NCBI GenBank assembly: GCA_002382645.1
Contig: DFYP01000074.1
Coordinates: forward strand, 14,641 to 45,439
DNA length: 30,799 bases
Direction of reading: 5' to 3'
Source of the DNA: Desulfovibrio sp. UBA4079
GTDB lineage: Bacteria; Desulfobacterota; Desulfovibrionia; Desulfovibrionales; Desulfovibrionaceae
The notes under the pieces were generated by a model. That model was given only the letters and a program-made list of their open reading frames with translations. It did not search any database and was not told the DNA's origin. The position numbers and the translations under genes are program-made. This document shows, one piece after another, positions 1 through 8,313 of this stretch. The stretch's first letter is position 1; each line of letters begins with the position of its first letter.

Positions 1-28
1 GGGCGGCCGGCCTCTTTCGTTTGCGGCG

Positions 29-706
29 TCATTCCGCGCTCTCGTCCAGGTCGATGAGGCCGAGGCGCGCGGCGTGGCGCACAAAGGCCAGCGGGCTCTT
101 GATGCCGAGCTTGTTCATGATGGCGTAACGGTGGTTCTCCACGGTCTTGCGGGTGATGAAGAGCTTGTCGGAAATCTCTTGCGGCGAGAGGCCCTCGGCC
201 AGCAGGCGCATGATCTGCTGCTCCCGGAAGGAGAGCGTGCCATAGGAAGCATCCAGGGTCCTGGCCTTGCGGGTGGAGAGGTCGCCGAGCTTGCGCACGA
301 CCTTGGGCGAAAGGGTGCTGTCGAGGTATTGGCTGCCGGCGGCCACGCTCTCGATGGCCTGGAGAATGCGATCCGCGCCGGACTCCTTGGCCACGTAACC
401 CTCGGCTCCGGCCTGGAAGGCGGCGGCGATGAAATCGATCTTGGAGTGCATGCTGACGATGACCATGCCGATCTGCGGCAGGATCTTGCGCAGCTCCCGG
501 GCGAGTTCGATGCCGCTGCCGTCGGGCAGGGAGATGTCCAGAAGGGCCAGGTCGGGCTTGAGCTTCTTGGCCAGCCGCAATCCCTCCAGGAAGCCGCCGG
601 CCTCGCCCGCCGGCTCGAAGGTCGGATGGTGGGACAGCAGGGCCTTCAGCCCGTCCCGGTAGAGAGGATGGTCGTCAACGATCAGGATGCGTTTTTTGGG
701 CGCCAC
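29..706 (-). CDS. NarL/FixJ-family response regulator
   Basis: This is a two-component output protein of 225 residues. The N-terminal receiver domain (about 1-120) shows the acidic pair D11/D12, the phospho-acceptor D57 in LLDISLP, and K107 in GYVAKES. The C-terminal LuxR-type helix-turn-helix (about 158-215) carries LSFREQQIMRLLAEG and TVENHR. The start is a GTG (704-706) preceded closely by GGAGGA, and it overlaps the end of the upstream histidine kinase gene by 32 nt, so the two are co-transcribed and probably translationally coupled. It should bind DNA after phosphorylation by that kinase. The targets cannot be read from the window. Family assignment is secure; the regulated pathway is unknown. 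Confidence 0.95.
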   Translation of the reverse strand: MAPKKRILIVDDHPLYRDGLKALLSHHPTFEPAGEAGGFLEGLRLAKKLKPDLALLDISLPDGSGIELARELRKILPQIGMVIVSMHSKIDFIAAAFQAGAEGYVAKESGADRILQAIESVAAGSQYLDSTLSPKVVRKLGDLSTRKARTLDASYGTLSFREQQIMRLLAEGLSPQEISDKLFITRKTVENHRYAIMNKLGIKSPLAFVRHAARLGLIDLDESAE

Positions 707-1859
707 GCGTCCTCCTCAGGCAGGGTATCTCTGCCAGGATGCGCATGCCGGTTCCTGGCTTGGAACGAAAACTGATCTTGCCGCCCAACAGCCGGGCGCG
801 TTCGCGCATGCTCCACAGCCCCATGCGCTTCTCCCGGCCGGCCTTGGCCAGGCACTTGTCCAGGTCCACGCCGCGGCCGTCGTCTTCGATGCGCAGGATG
901 AGGTCCGGGAAGGAGGCGATGAGCCGCAAGGTCACCTTGCTGGCCGCGGCGTGCTTGCGGGCATTGGTCAGGGCCTCCTGGATGAGCCGGTAGACATTGA
1001 TCTGGGTGTCGAAATCCAGGCTCAACCCCTCCATGCCGTCGGCAAAGACTTCCACGGCGATGCCGTGGCGCAGGGAGAATTCTTCGCAGTGGCGCAGCAC
1101 CGTGTCCACCAGCCCCAGTTCCGTGAGGCCCGGCGGCAGAAGGCCGTAGGCCAGGTCCCGGATGGAGGCGATGGCCGTGCTCAGGCGTTCGGTGACGTCG
1201 GCGGCCTGGCTCTCGGCTGCCTCGGTGGGCGGATGCGCGGCCCAGAGGCGCTCCAGGCCGACCTTGATCATGGAAAGATCCTGGGCCAAGTGGTCGTGGA
1301 GTTCCCGCGCGATGCGCTGGCGTTCGTTCTCCTGGGCCTTGATAAGCTCGCGCGAGAGGGCCCGCATCTGCTCCTCGGTGCGGCGCTGGCTCACGATGCG
1401 GCCGAGCAGGTCGGCCACGGCGTCGATGAGGTGGCGCTCCTCCTGGAGGAACGGGCCCTCGTCGCAGTCGGGGCGGGCCTCCAGGTAGCAGACCTCCACT
1501 TCTCCGGCCGGCTCCCCTTGGACCCGGATGTTGCTGGCCTGGCACCAGGCCGTGCGCACGAAGTCGGGCGTGGCCCGGCATTGGCCGTCCACGGTCACGG
1601 CCGCGCAGGTGATCTCGGGATACTGCCAGGAGGCGCAGATGAGCTGGGTGGTTTCCTGCATGAGGTCGTCCAGGGACAGGCCGTCCTTCTGGGCCAGGCG
1701 GGTGATGCCGTAAAGGCAGTTGAGCTCCTTTACCCGCTCGAGCAGGGCGCCCTCGATGCACTTGCGTTCGCCCAGGACCGCCTCGCAGCGGTCGCGGCCT
1801 TGCCGCAGTTCATGGAGTTCGCGGAGGAGTTCCGCGCGGCTTCTGGACGTATCGCTCAT
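675..1859 (-). CDS. Sensor histidine kinase, NarL-partner (HisKA_3) type
   Basis: This 394-residue kinase pairs with the adjacent response regulator. After a short N-terminal coiled coil (about 1-45) comes a probably GAF-like sensor region (about 46-160) rich in cysteines. The HisKA_3 dimerisation helix follows, with phospho-acceptor H188 in ELHDH. The HATPase_c domain shows the N box (RLIQEALTNARKHA), the G1 box (DDGRGVD) and RMGLWSMRERA. No transmembrane segment is visible, so it is predicted to be cytoplasmic. The reading frame stays open to 1943, but ATG at 1857-1859 is preceded by GAGGGGA at good spacing and is preferred. The signal sensed is unknown. Confidence 0.92.
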   Translation of the reverse strand: MSDTSRSRAELLRELHELRQGRDRCEAVLGERKCIEGALLERVKELNCLYGITRLAQKDGLSLDDLMQETTQLICASWQYPEITCAAVTVDGQCRATPDFVRTAWCQASNIRVQGEPAGEVEVCYLEARPDCDEGPFLQEERHLIDAVADLLGRIVSQRRTEEQMRALSRELIKAQENERQRIARELHDHLAQDLSMIKVGLERLWAAHPPTEAAESQAADVTERLSTAIASIRDLAYGLLPPGLTELGLVDTVLRHCEEFSLRHGIAVEVFADGMEGLSLDFDTQINVYRLIQEALTNARKHAAASKVTLRLIASFPDLILRIEDDGRGVDLDKCLAKAGREKRMGLWSMRERARLLGGKISFRSKPGTGMRILAEIPCLRRTRGAQKTHPDR

Positions 1860-1954
1860 CGATCTGGTCCCCTCGCAGAGGTTCTCAGGCCAGGGACGGG
1901 GCCTATCTAGCACAGGACTCGCCATCCCACCAGCGCCGCACATGCGTTCAAAAG

Positions 1955-1990
1955 ATCAGGGCCCCGCCGCTTGCGCGGCGAGGCCCTGAT
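1955..1990 (-). terminator. Rho-independent terminator of the glutamate-synthase-like gene
   Basis: The inverted repeat has a 9-bp outer arm (1955-1963 with 1982-1990), one C/A mismatch, a 6-bp inner arm (1965-1970 with 1975-1980) and a 4-nt loop. It starts 11 nt past the stop codon of the gene ending at 2001. On the minus strand a short T tract (CTTTT) follows. The stem is very G+C-rich, while the U tract is short. Confidence 0.75.
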
Positions 1991-2000
1991 GCGAGTCTTT

Positions 2001-3641
2001 CTAGCAGGAGAGTATCTTGCGGGCGATCTCGTCCTGCACGTCCGTGATGAATGGGATGCTGGTCTCCCGCTCCGTCTCCCGGTTGGCCGAGGCGATGTCG
2101 GCGCGGTTGATGGCCGTGACCGAGAACTTGCGCACGCCGGCCAGGAGCTGCTGCAGTCCGGCGCCCAGCTTGTCGGCCAGGGTCCAGGCGGCGATGGCCC
2201 CGAAGGGGATATTCTTCATTTCCCGGGCGCCGACCTTTTTCTGCAGACTGGCGTAGCCGGCGAAGAGCTGTTCCGGGTCCTCGCCGATGTCCTTGACCGT
2301 CTTGGGCAGGCTTTCCCAGTTGCCGTTGACCTGCGCCCGGCGGTCCGGACGGAGAACCCCTTCGATATTCGAGCCGAGGAAGCCCGGGATCATCAGCGCC
2401 CGGCCCATGCAGACCAGTTTGACGAAAGGCGCGCCCAGGGCCAGGGCCTTGAAGATCTGGTCCTCGCGGGCCAGGCCGCCGGCAAAGGAGAGGTCCACGA
2501 CCTTCTTGCCCTGGGCGGCCAGCATGGAGGCGTATTCCCAGGCCTTGGAGTGCAGGAGGATGGAGGACACGCCCCAGGTTTCCATCATGTTCCACGGGCT
2601 CATGCCCGTGCCGCCGCCAGAACCGTCGATGGTCAGCAGATCCAGGTGGGAGTCGGAGGCGTACTTGATGGCCATGGCCAGGGCTTCCATGCCGTAGGAC
2701 CCGGTCTTCAGCGAGATGCGCTTGAAGCCGAGCTTGCGCAGGTACTCCACGGTCTCCATGAAGTTCGCGCGCACGGCCTCGGCAGAGTCGAGCTCCGTGT
2801 AGCCCAGGCGGCTGTGCCGGGCGAAGCCCTTAATGCTCCCGGAGGCGAAGGCGGCCTGGACCTCGGCCAGTTCCGGATCGGGGTCCACGAGATACCCGCG
2901 CTTTTTGAGGAAGATGGCGTAGTCCAGGCTGCTCACCTCGATCTCGCCGCCGATGTTCTTGGCGCCTTGGCCCCACTTCAGCTCGATGAAGACCTTGTCT
3001 CCGAACTTGTCGATGACGTATTCGGCCACGCCGTTGCGGGCGTCCTCCACGTTGAGCTGGACGATGATGGCCCCGTAGCCGTCGTGGTAGCGCATGTAGG
3101 TCTCGACGCGGCGGTCCAGCTCGGGCGATTTCTTGATCTTGCCCTTGTTGATGCTCGACTTGAGGTCCACGCCCACCACGTTCTCGCCGACCACTATGGG
3201 GATGCCCACGAGGGCGCAGCCGATGGCAAAGGAGTTCCAGTACTTGGAGGCGATGAACGTGGAGCCGAGAGCGCCGGTCATCAACGGCATGCGGGCCTTG
3301 GTCTTGGTGCCGTTGCCGAAGGCCGTCTCGATGCTCACGTTGGTGAACAGGCAGTCGTCGGCGCTGTTGGACCGCCCGTTGTTCATTGATTTGGCGCCGT
3401 AGTTGTACCCCTGGATGCGCAATGCGTTGTAGTTCACGCCCACATGCGTGGTGTTGGCGCTCCCGGCCGTGACGAGGCCGAAGTCGCGGGGGTAGAGCAT
3501 CTGGCGGCCCTTGAGACAGGAGGACCAGGTCTCACACTTGCCCGCGCAGTCGGCGCGGCACAGGGTGCACAGGCCGGATTCCGCCGCGTTGCCGCGATTC
3601 ATGGTGCCCAGAACGTCGTTGCCTTTTGACCATTGAAACAT
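2001..3641 (-). CDS. FMN-binding glutamate-synthase-like protein (GltS domain) with Cys-rich N-terminus
   Basis: This 546-residue protein matches the central FMN/synthase domain of the large glutamate synthase subunit. Visible hallmarks are DGSGGGTGMSPW (phosphate/FMN loop), SFAGGLAREDQIFKALALGA and VKLVCMGRALM. It has no amidotransferase domain, so if it is a synthase it needs a partner or uses another substrate. The N-terminus holds C25-x2-C28-x3-C32-x3-C36 and C42, which resembles a metal or Fe-S ligand set and is not part of classical GltB. The start ATG at 3639-3641 has AGGGG about 8 nt upstream; the frame stays open to 3842, but that part lacks family similarity. A terminator lies just upstream, so it is probably transcribed alone. 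Glutamate synthesis is family-based inference only. Confidence 0.82.
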   Translation of the reverse strand: MFQWSKGNDVLGTMNRGNAAESGLCTLCRADCAGKCETWSSCLKGRQMLYPRDFGLVTAGSANTTHVGVNYNALRIQGYNYGAKSMNNGRSNSADDCLFTNVSIETAFGNGTKTKARMPLMTGALGSTFIASKYWNSFAIGCALVGIPIVVGENVVGVDLKSSINKGKIKKSPELDRRVETYMRYHDGYGAIIVQLNVEDARNGVAEYVIDKFGDKVFIELKWGQGAKNIGGEIEVSSLDYAIFLKKRGYLVDPDPELAEVQAAFASGSIKGFARHSRLGYTELDSAEAVRANFMETVEYLRKLGFKRISLKTGSYGMEALAMAIKYASDSHLDLLTIDGSGGGTGMSPWNMMETWGVSSILLHSKAWEYASMLAAQGKKVVDLSFAGGLAREDQIFKALALGAPFVKLVCMGRALMIPGFLGSNIEGVLRPDRRAQVNGNWESLPKTVKDIGEDPEQLFAGYASLQKKVGAREMKNIPFGAIAAWTLADKLGAGLQQLLAGVRKFSVTAINRADIASANRETERETSIPFITDVQDEIARKILSC

Positions 3642-3693
3642 GTTGATACCCCTGTGGCTGGATGATGGTCCCGTGATCGGAAGACTGCCGCTC

Positions 3694-3728
3694 AAAAAAA
3701 AAGACCGCGGCTTCAAGTGTCCGCGGTC
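3694..3728 (-). terminator. Strong rho-independent terminator overlapping the end of a small gene
   Basis: A perfect 8-bp stem (GACCGCGG 3703-3710 with CCGCGGTC 3721-3728) is followed on the minus strand by nine U residues (A run 3694-3702). The TGA stop codon of the 61-residue gene (3713-3715) sits inside the loop. Confidence 0.92.
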
Positions 3729-3898
3729 ATCATGTCCTTGATTATCTGGAGGTCTTGGTGCAAGGCGCGCACCGTGGTTTCGAGGGCGCGCACCGAGTCG
3801 CGCAGATTGTGCAGCTCGGTGTGCACGGACTCGTCCCGCCACTTGGCCTTCTTTTCTTCGAGAAACGTCCGTTGAGCGTATTCAGCGTCGGCCGGCAT
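3713..3898 (-). CDS. Small coiled-coil hypothetical protein, 61 aa
   Basis: I do not recognise this protein. It is 61 residues, highly charged and helical. From about residue 20 to 56 leucine/valine heptads (SVRALETTVRALHQDL) suggest a short coiled coil for oligomerisation. The start at ATG 3896-3898 is supported by GGGAGG six nt upstream. The frame is open to 4033 but lacks a better start there. The gene has its own strong terminator, whose loop contains its stop codon, so it makes a compact separate message. It lies between polA (upstream, 284 nt away) and the glutamate-synthase-like gene. No function is proposed. Confidence 0.7.
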   Translation of the reverse strand: MPADAEYAQRTFLEEKKAKWRDESVHTELHNLRDSVRALETTVRALHQDLQIIKDMMTADT

Positions 3899-3935
3899 GC
3901 GTTTCCTCCCCCTTCCCGGAGCGAAGCCTCCCGTT

Positions 3936-3953
3936 CCTGCCGGTTTCGGCAGG
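3936..3953. repeat. Short perfect hairpin in the leader of the 61-aa gene
   Basis: CCTGCCG and CGGCAGG form a perfect 7-bp stem with a 4-nt loop, about 38 nt upstream of the small coiled-coil gene start. It could be a leader structure in that message. No U tract follows, so it is unlikely to be a terminator. Confidence 0.4.
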
Positions 3954-4127
3954 GGTTGCGGGAAGCGCCTGTCGCGGGGCGTATAGGTGCTGCGCGCCTC
4001 CTCGCACCCGGCCGCGTGCCGGAAGGAGGGCAAGGGGACGGCAACGACATTGGCCTATTCCCGGCGGTGCGCCGTGTCGATAGGTGGGTTGCCTGTTTTT
4101 CTGGGGAGATTTTGTCTGATTTCTGGG

Positions 4128-4156
4128 TTGCTCACCTAAAAAATAGGTGATTCACC
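4128..4156. repeat. Nested inverted repeat downstream of polA
   Basis: TCACCTA (4132-4138) and TAGGTGA (4144-4150) form a perfect 7-bp inverted repeat around five A residues. Flanking GGGT/ACCC-type bases extend it across a 3-nt internal loop. It begins 27 nt after the polA stop. It may be the transcript end of the polA operon, but the poly-U tract is in the loop rather than after the stem. The rest of 3899-4182 shows no gene. Confidence 0.4.
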
Positions 4157-4182
4157 CAAATTGGAATGCGGGTTGGGAGAGC

Positions 4183-6813
4183 CTAATGCGCCTGGGCCCA
4201 GGTGAAGCCCGTGCCCAGGTCCACCTTGAGGGGTACGGCCAGGGCCGTGACGTTTTGCATGAGCGCGCGGAGCCGGGCTCCGGCGTGTTCGGCAGCGGAT
4301 TCCGGGGCCTCCAGCACGAGTTCGTCGTGGATCTGGAGGATGAGCCGGGCCTTGAGCTTGTGCAGCTCGGCGTCGCGGGCCACGGCCAGCATGGCCATCT
4401 TGATGATGTCCGCGGCGCTGCCCTGGATCACCGTGTTGATGGCCTGGCGCCGGGCCTGGGAGGCCATCTGCTGGTTGCGCGAGTGGAGCTCGGGCAGGAG
4501 CCTGCGGCGGCCCGCCAGGGTGGTCACGAAGCCGCTCTGCCGGGCCTCCTCCACGAGGTTGTCGTAGAACTCGCGCAGGGTGGAAAGCCGGGCGAAGTAG
4601 CGCTCGATGAATTCCTTGGCCTGGTTCATGGTGATGGACAGCTCGCGGGCCAGCTTCTGGGGGCCCATGCCGTAGATCAGGCCGAAGTTGATGGTCTTGG
4701 CGCTGCGGCGCTCGTCCGCGCTCACCTGGCCGGGCTCCTTGTCGAACAGGATGGCCGCGGTGCGGGCGTGGATGTCCTCGTCCCGGGCAAAGGCCTCGAT
4801 CAGGTTCTTCTCGCGGGAGAAGTGGGCCAGGACCCGCAGCTCCACCTGGGAGTAGTCGGCCGAGGCCAGGAGGTTGCCGGGACCGGCCGTGAAGCAGGCG
4901 CGCATGCGCTGGCCTTGGGGCCCGCGCACCGGGATGTTCTGGAGGTTGGGCCCGGAGCTGGAGAGCCGGCCCGTGGCCGTGGCCAGCTGGTTGAAATGGG
5001 TGTGGATGCGGCCGTCCCCGCCGGTCAGCCGGGGCAGGGGCTCCAGGTAGGTGGAGCGCAGCTTCTCCAGGACGCGGAACTCCAGGATGGCGTCCACGAT
5101 GGGGTGCTGCCCGGCCAGACGCTCGAGCACCTCGTTGGAGGTGGACAGGGCCCCGCCCGGGGTCTTGCCCGCGGGCTTGAGCTTGAGCTTGTCGAAGAGC
5201 ACTGCCGCCATCTGCTGGGCCGAGCGCAGGTTGAAGTCCCCTCCGGCCAGGTCCACGATGCGCGCGGTGAGGGCCTCGATCTGGCCGCCCACCTCGTCCA
5301 GGAAGCGGGCGAAGGCCGCCTGGTCGATGGCGATGCCCGCGCGCTCCATGTCCACGAGCACGGAAACCAGCGGCATTTCCAGGCTCCGCATGAGCCGGTC
5401 CAGCCCGGCCGCCTCCAGGCGCGGGGCCGTGTTGCGCCGGAAGGCCAGGGCCGCCAGCCCCTGGGCCTCGGGGTGGATCTCCTCGGCCTGCACGTCCTGG
5501 TTCAGGGACTGGCGCAGGCGCTCCCAGGAATAGTTGCGGTCCTCGGGATTGAGCAGATAGGCGGCCAGGGAGCAGTCGAACCAGGCGGCCAGGGGTACGC
5601 CGCGCCAGGCGTCGTCGGCCCGCAGCAGGTCCTGGAGGCCGGGAACGGCCAGGCTCCTGGCCCGGGCCAGGAGCGGCGCCAGATCCGAGGCCGGGCCGGG
5701 GCAGAAGTATTCGTGACCGTCCAGGCCCAGGCGGAAGCCGCCCTCCACGGGCACCAGGCCCAGGTGCTTGCCGGTGCAGGAGGGCAGTTCCTTGGGGGTC
5801 CGCCGGGGCGCGTCCAGGGGCGGTCCAACGGGTTTGGGCGCGGGGGCCTCGAACAGGGAGAACTGCTGCTGGTTGGGCTTGCCGGCCTTGCCTGGCTCGT
5901 CCGGCGCGGGCGCCGCGGCCGGGGGGATGCCGTCGGACCGGGGCAGCTCGCGGAGCAGGCTGCGGAACTCGTACTCCCGCAGGAAGTCCCCAAAGGCCTT
6001 CAGGTCCGGCTGCCGCAGCTCCAGGTCCTCGAGCCGGGGCGCGGCCACGGCGTCGGTCTTCATGCGGGTGAGTTCGCGGTACAGGAACAGGTCGTCGAGA
6101 CGGCCCTCGATCTTGGCCCGGAGCTTTTCCGGCACCTGGTCGAAGCGCTCGCGCAGGGCCTCCAGGGTCGGGAAATCGGCCAGGATCTTGAGCGCGGTCT
6201 TGGGCCCCACGCCCGGCAGGCCAGGGATGTTGTCCGTGCTGTCGCCGGTGAGGGCCTGGAAGTCCGGCCACTGCCCGGGGGTGAGCCCGGTCTCGGCCAG
6301 GAGGTCCGCGCCGCGCACGAGCTTGTCGCCCTTGGGCGAGGGGTCCCAGAGGAGCACGTTGCCGTCCAGGCACTGCTTGAGGTCCTTGTCCGAGGCCACG
6401 ATGACCACCGGCCGCTGGGCCTTGAAGGCCTGGGCCAGGCTGGCGATGCAGTCGTCGGCCTCCACCCCGTCGGACACGGTCAGCGGCAGGCCCATGAGCT
6501 CCACGGCCTTTTTCAGGGGCGCGATCTGTTGGGCCAGGGGCTCGGGCATGGGCGGCCGGTTGGCCTTGTACTGGGGGTAGAGCTGGTGGCGGAAGGTGGG
6601 CTTGCGGCCGTCCAGGAAGAAGCCGACGTACTTGGGCTTTTCCTCGCGCATCAGCCGGGTGAGCACGCGCAGCACGCCGTACAGGGCGTTGGTGGGAAAG
6701 CCGTCCGAGCGCTTGAGGTCCGGGTTGGCGTGGAAGCTGCGGTAGAAGAAGGACGAGCCGTCGATGAGATAGACCGGCTCCGGTCCCGGGGGGAGCTGCT
6801 CCTTGAGGGACAT
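4183..6813 (-). CDS. polA: DNA polymerase I
   Basis: This 876-residue polymerase is of usual length. The 5'-nuclease domain (about 1-290) has D18 in YLIDGSS, D68 in FFLDGR, E118-A-D120-D121, D142/D144 and the GDSTDNIPG motif followed by a helix-hairpin-helix. The middle 3'-5' exonuclease-like region (about 330-470) lacks the DxE motif expected of an active proofreading site. The polymerase domain has motif A (DYSQVELR), motif B (RRSAKTINFGLIYG) and motif C (HDE, about 829-831). It fills repair gaps and replaces RNA primers. Its ATG overlaps the stop of the upstream DHH gene by 1 nt, so it is the last gene of the cbiR-like/cobU/DHH/polA run. Confidence 0.97.
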   Translation of the reverse strand: MSLKEQLPPGPEPVYLIDGSSFFYRSFHANPDLKRSDGFPTNALYGVLRVLTRLMREEKPKYVGFFLDGRKPTFRHQLYPQYKANRPPMPEPLAQQIAPLKKAVELMGLPLTVSDGVEADDCIASLAQAFKAQRPVVIVASDKDLKQCLDGNVLLWDPSPKGDKLVRGADLLAETGLTPGQWPDFQALTGDSTDNIPGLPGVGPKTALKILADFPTLEALRERFDQVPEKLRAKIEGRLDDLFLYRELTRMKTDAVAAPRLEDLELRQPDLKAFGDFLREYEFRSLLRELPRSDGIPPAAAPAPDEPGKAGKPNQQQFSLFEAPAPKPVGPPLDAPRRTPKELPSCTGKHLGLVPVEGGFRLGLDGHEYFCPGPASDLAPLLARARSLAVPGLQDLLRADDAWRGVPLAAWFDCSLAAYLLNPEDRNYSWERLRQSLNQDVQAEEIHPEAQGLAALAFRRNTAPRLEAAGLDRLMRSLEMPLVSVLVDMERAGIAIDQAAFARFLDEVGGQIEALTARIVDLAGGDFNLRSAQQMAAVLFDKLKLKPAGKTPGGALSTSNEVLERLAGQHPIVDAILEFRVLEKLRSTYLEPLPRLTGGDGRIHTHFNQLATATGRLSSSGPNLQNIPVRGPQGQRMRACFTAGPGNLLASADYSQVELRVLAHFSREKNLIEAFARDEDIHARTAAILFDKEPGQVSADERRSAKTINFGLIYGMGPQKLARELSITMNQAKEFIERYFARLSTLREFYDNLVEEARQSGFVTTLAGRRRLLPELHSRNQQMASQARRQAINTVIQGSAADIIKMAMLAVARDAELHKLKARLILQIHDELVLEAPESAAEHAGARLRALMQNVTALAVPLKVDLGTGFTWAQAH

Positions 6814-7808
6814 CAGATGCGCTTCACGTTCTGGGTTTTGCCCCGGCTGAGCTTCTTCACCAGGAAGGCCTCGGCGTCTTTGCCCTCCAGGGCGGCCATG
6901 TCGATCTCGGCCCGGGCCGCGCCCTTGTGGCCGCCGGCCGAGCCCAGGTCGCCGAACAGGGAGGCGGCCAGCTTGCCCATGTCGCGGCGGCCGCCGTCAC
7001 CCCGGAAGATGACGATGAGCTTGTCGTTGTACTCGCCCGAAACCACGTCCCAGGGCACGCCGTGGACCCGGGTGAAGAAGTCGGCCACGATGACCAGGAT
7101 GTCCGGGTTCTCCACCTTGCCCATGTGGGCGTAGAGGCCCTGGCCGATGCGCCGCAGGTTGTAGAAGGCCCGGGAGAAGTAGCGCATCCAGTCCAGGTGG
7201 AAGTCGCTGCGGGCGATGCGGTTCAGGATGGCCGGGTCGGCCAGCTTGGTCAGGTACTTGAAGGCCGTGACGTCGGCGTCGATGAACGCGCGCTCGAAGC
7301 TCGCGGAGTCGGCCTTGATGGCGTAGAGCAGCGCCGTGGCCAGGAGCTTGGGCGGCCGGATGCGCAGGTTGTAGAGGTATTCCGTGAGCATGGTGGCCGT
7401 GGCCCCGTACTTGGGGCGGATGTCCACGAAGGGCGCGTTCACGGGCTTGTCCGGCAGGATCGGATGGTGGTCGATGACCACCGAGAACTGGAACTGCTCG
7501 AAGGCCGGGTTGTGGTGGGGCTGGGAGTCCACCATGGCGAACTTGTCGTACTGCGCGGCCAGGTTGGGGATGATCTTGCGGGTAGGGATGCGCAGGAAGC
7601 GGATCATGGAGAGGTTGTCCGGCCGCTTGATCTCGTTGATGTGGCCGATGCCCACGTCCAGGACCCGGCGCTTGAAGATGTGCTGCAGGGCCAGGGCTGC
7701 GCCCAGGGCGTCCGGGTCGGCGTTGATGACGATGAGCCAGCGGTCGTCCTTGTTCAGGAGGGCCGTGAGCTGGGCGATCTGTTCGTCGAGCTGGCGGAAA
7801 AGGGCCAT
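6813..7808 (-). CDS. DHH-family phosphoesterase (NrnA-like)
   Basis: This 331-residue DHH/DHHA1 protein is likely a manganese-dependent phosphodiesterase acting on short oligonucleotides or cyclic dinucleotides. Motifs are NADPDALG (29-36), DSQPHH (94-99), DHH (113-115) and the C-terminal substrate loop GSAGGHKGAA. Motif I normally reads HxxPDGDA. Here the leading histidine is absent and one acidic residue is replaced, so the metal site may be altered. The gene is coupled on both sides: its end overlaps the polA start by 1 nt, and cobU ends 1 nt before its start. Substrate specificity is unknown. Confidence 0.85.
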   Translation of the reverse strand: MALFRQLDEQIAQLTALLNKDDRWLIVINADPDALGAALALQHIFKRRVLDVGIGHINEIKRPDNLSMIRFLRIPTRKIIPNLAAQYDKFAMVDSQPHHNPAFEQFQFSVVIDHHPILPDKPVNAPFVDIRPKYGATATMLTEYLYNLRIRPPKLLATALLYAIKADSASFERAFIDADVTAFKYLTKLADPAILNRIARSDFHLDWMRYFSRAFYNLRRIGQGLYAHMGKVENPDILVIVADFFTRVHGVPWDVVSGEYNDKLIVIFRGDGGRRDMGKLAASLFGDLGSAGGHKGAARAEIDMAALEGKDAEAFLVKKLSRGKTQNVKRI

Positions 7809-7809
7809 G

Positions 7810-8313
7810 TCACGCCTTTTTTAGGGTCAGAGGCAGGCCGGCGATGGTGAAATACACCACCTGGGCCAGGGCGGCCATGTTCTGATTCAGGCCGCCCAGT
7901 TCCCGTACAAAAGCCCGCGCCTCCTCGCCTATCGGCAAGGGGCCGAGTCCGATTTCGCAGGAAACCAGAACGATGTTCCCCCCGTTCCAGGCCTCCAGCG
8001 CCGTGAGGAAGTCCGGGACGCGCTCCAGGCCCTCTTCGCGGCAGGCGAACAGCCAGAAGTCCAGGCTGTCCACCAGCACCGACGCATATTCGCTTTTAGC
8101 CCGGATCATGCGTTCCGGCAAGTCCGTGCCCACCTCGATGACCGGGATGTCCGGGTCGCGGTTTTCCCGGTGGGCCAGGATCTGGCGCCGGAAATGCAGG
8201 TCCCGGGCCCGGCCCGTGGCCAGGAGCACCGAGGGCCCGGGGCCCTGGGCCAGGAGATCGAGGGCAAAGGCGGATTTGCCCGATTTGTTGCCGCCGAGAA
8301 CCAGGGTGATCAT
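7810..8313 (-). CDS. cobU: Adenosylcobinamide kinase / adenosylcobinamide-phosphate guanylyltransferase
   Basis: This 167-residue protein matches CobU, which phosphorylates adenosylcobinamide and then adds GMP to make AdoCbi-GDP in the nucleotide-loop branch of cobamide synthesis. It shows the P-loop GGNKSGKS (7-14), H48 in ILAHRENR aligned with the histidine known to be guanylylated in the Salmonella enzyme, VLVDSLDFW, CEIGLGPLP and the terminal GLPLTLK. The variant CEIG replaces the usual NEVG. Its ATG overlaps the stop of the upstream cbiR-like gene (ATGA), which argues for a joint role in cobamide salvage. Confidence 0.92.
   Translation of the reverse strand: MITLVLGGNKSGKSAFALDLLAQGPGPSVLLATGRARDLHFRRQILAHRENRDPDIPVIEVGTDLPERMIRAKSEYASVLVDSLDFWLFACREEGLERVPDFLTALEAWNGGNIVLVSCEIGLGPLPIGEEARAFVRELGGLNQNMAALAQVVYFTIAGLPLTLKKA

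Noticed and set aside
1..28. Possible terminator of the response regulator gene at the window edge
   Set aside because: Too little sequence remains to see a complete hairpin and T tract.
4147..7134. A 995-codon plus-strand frame opposite polA
   Set aside because: Shadow of polA and the DHH gene, with a biased composition and no domain.
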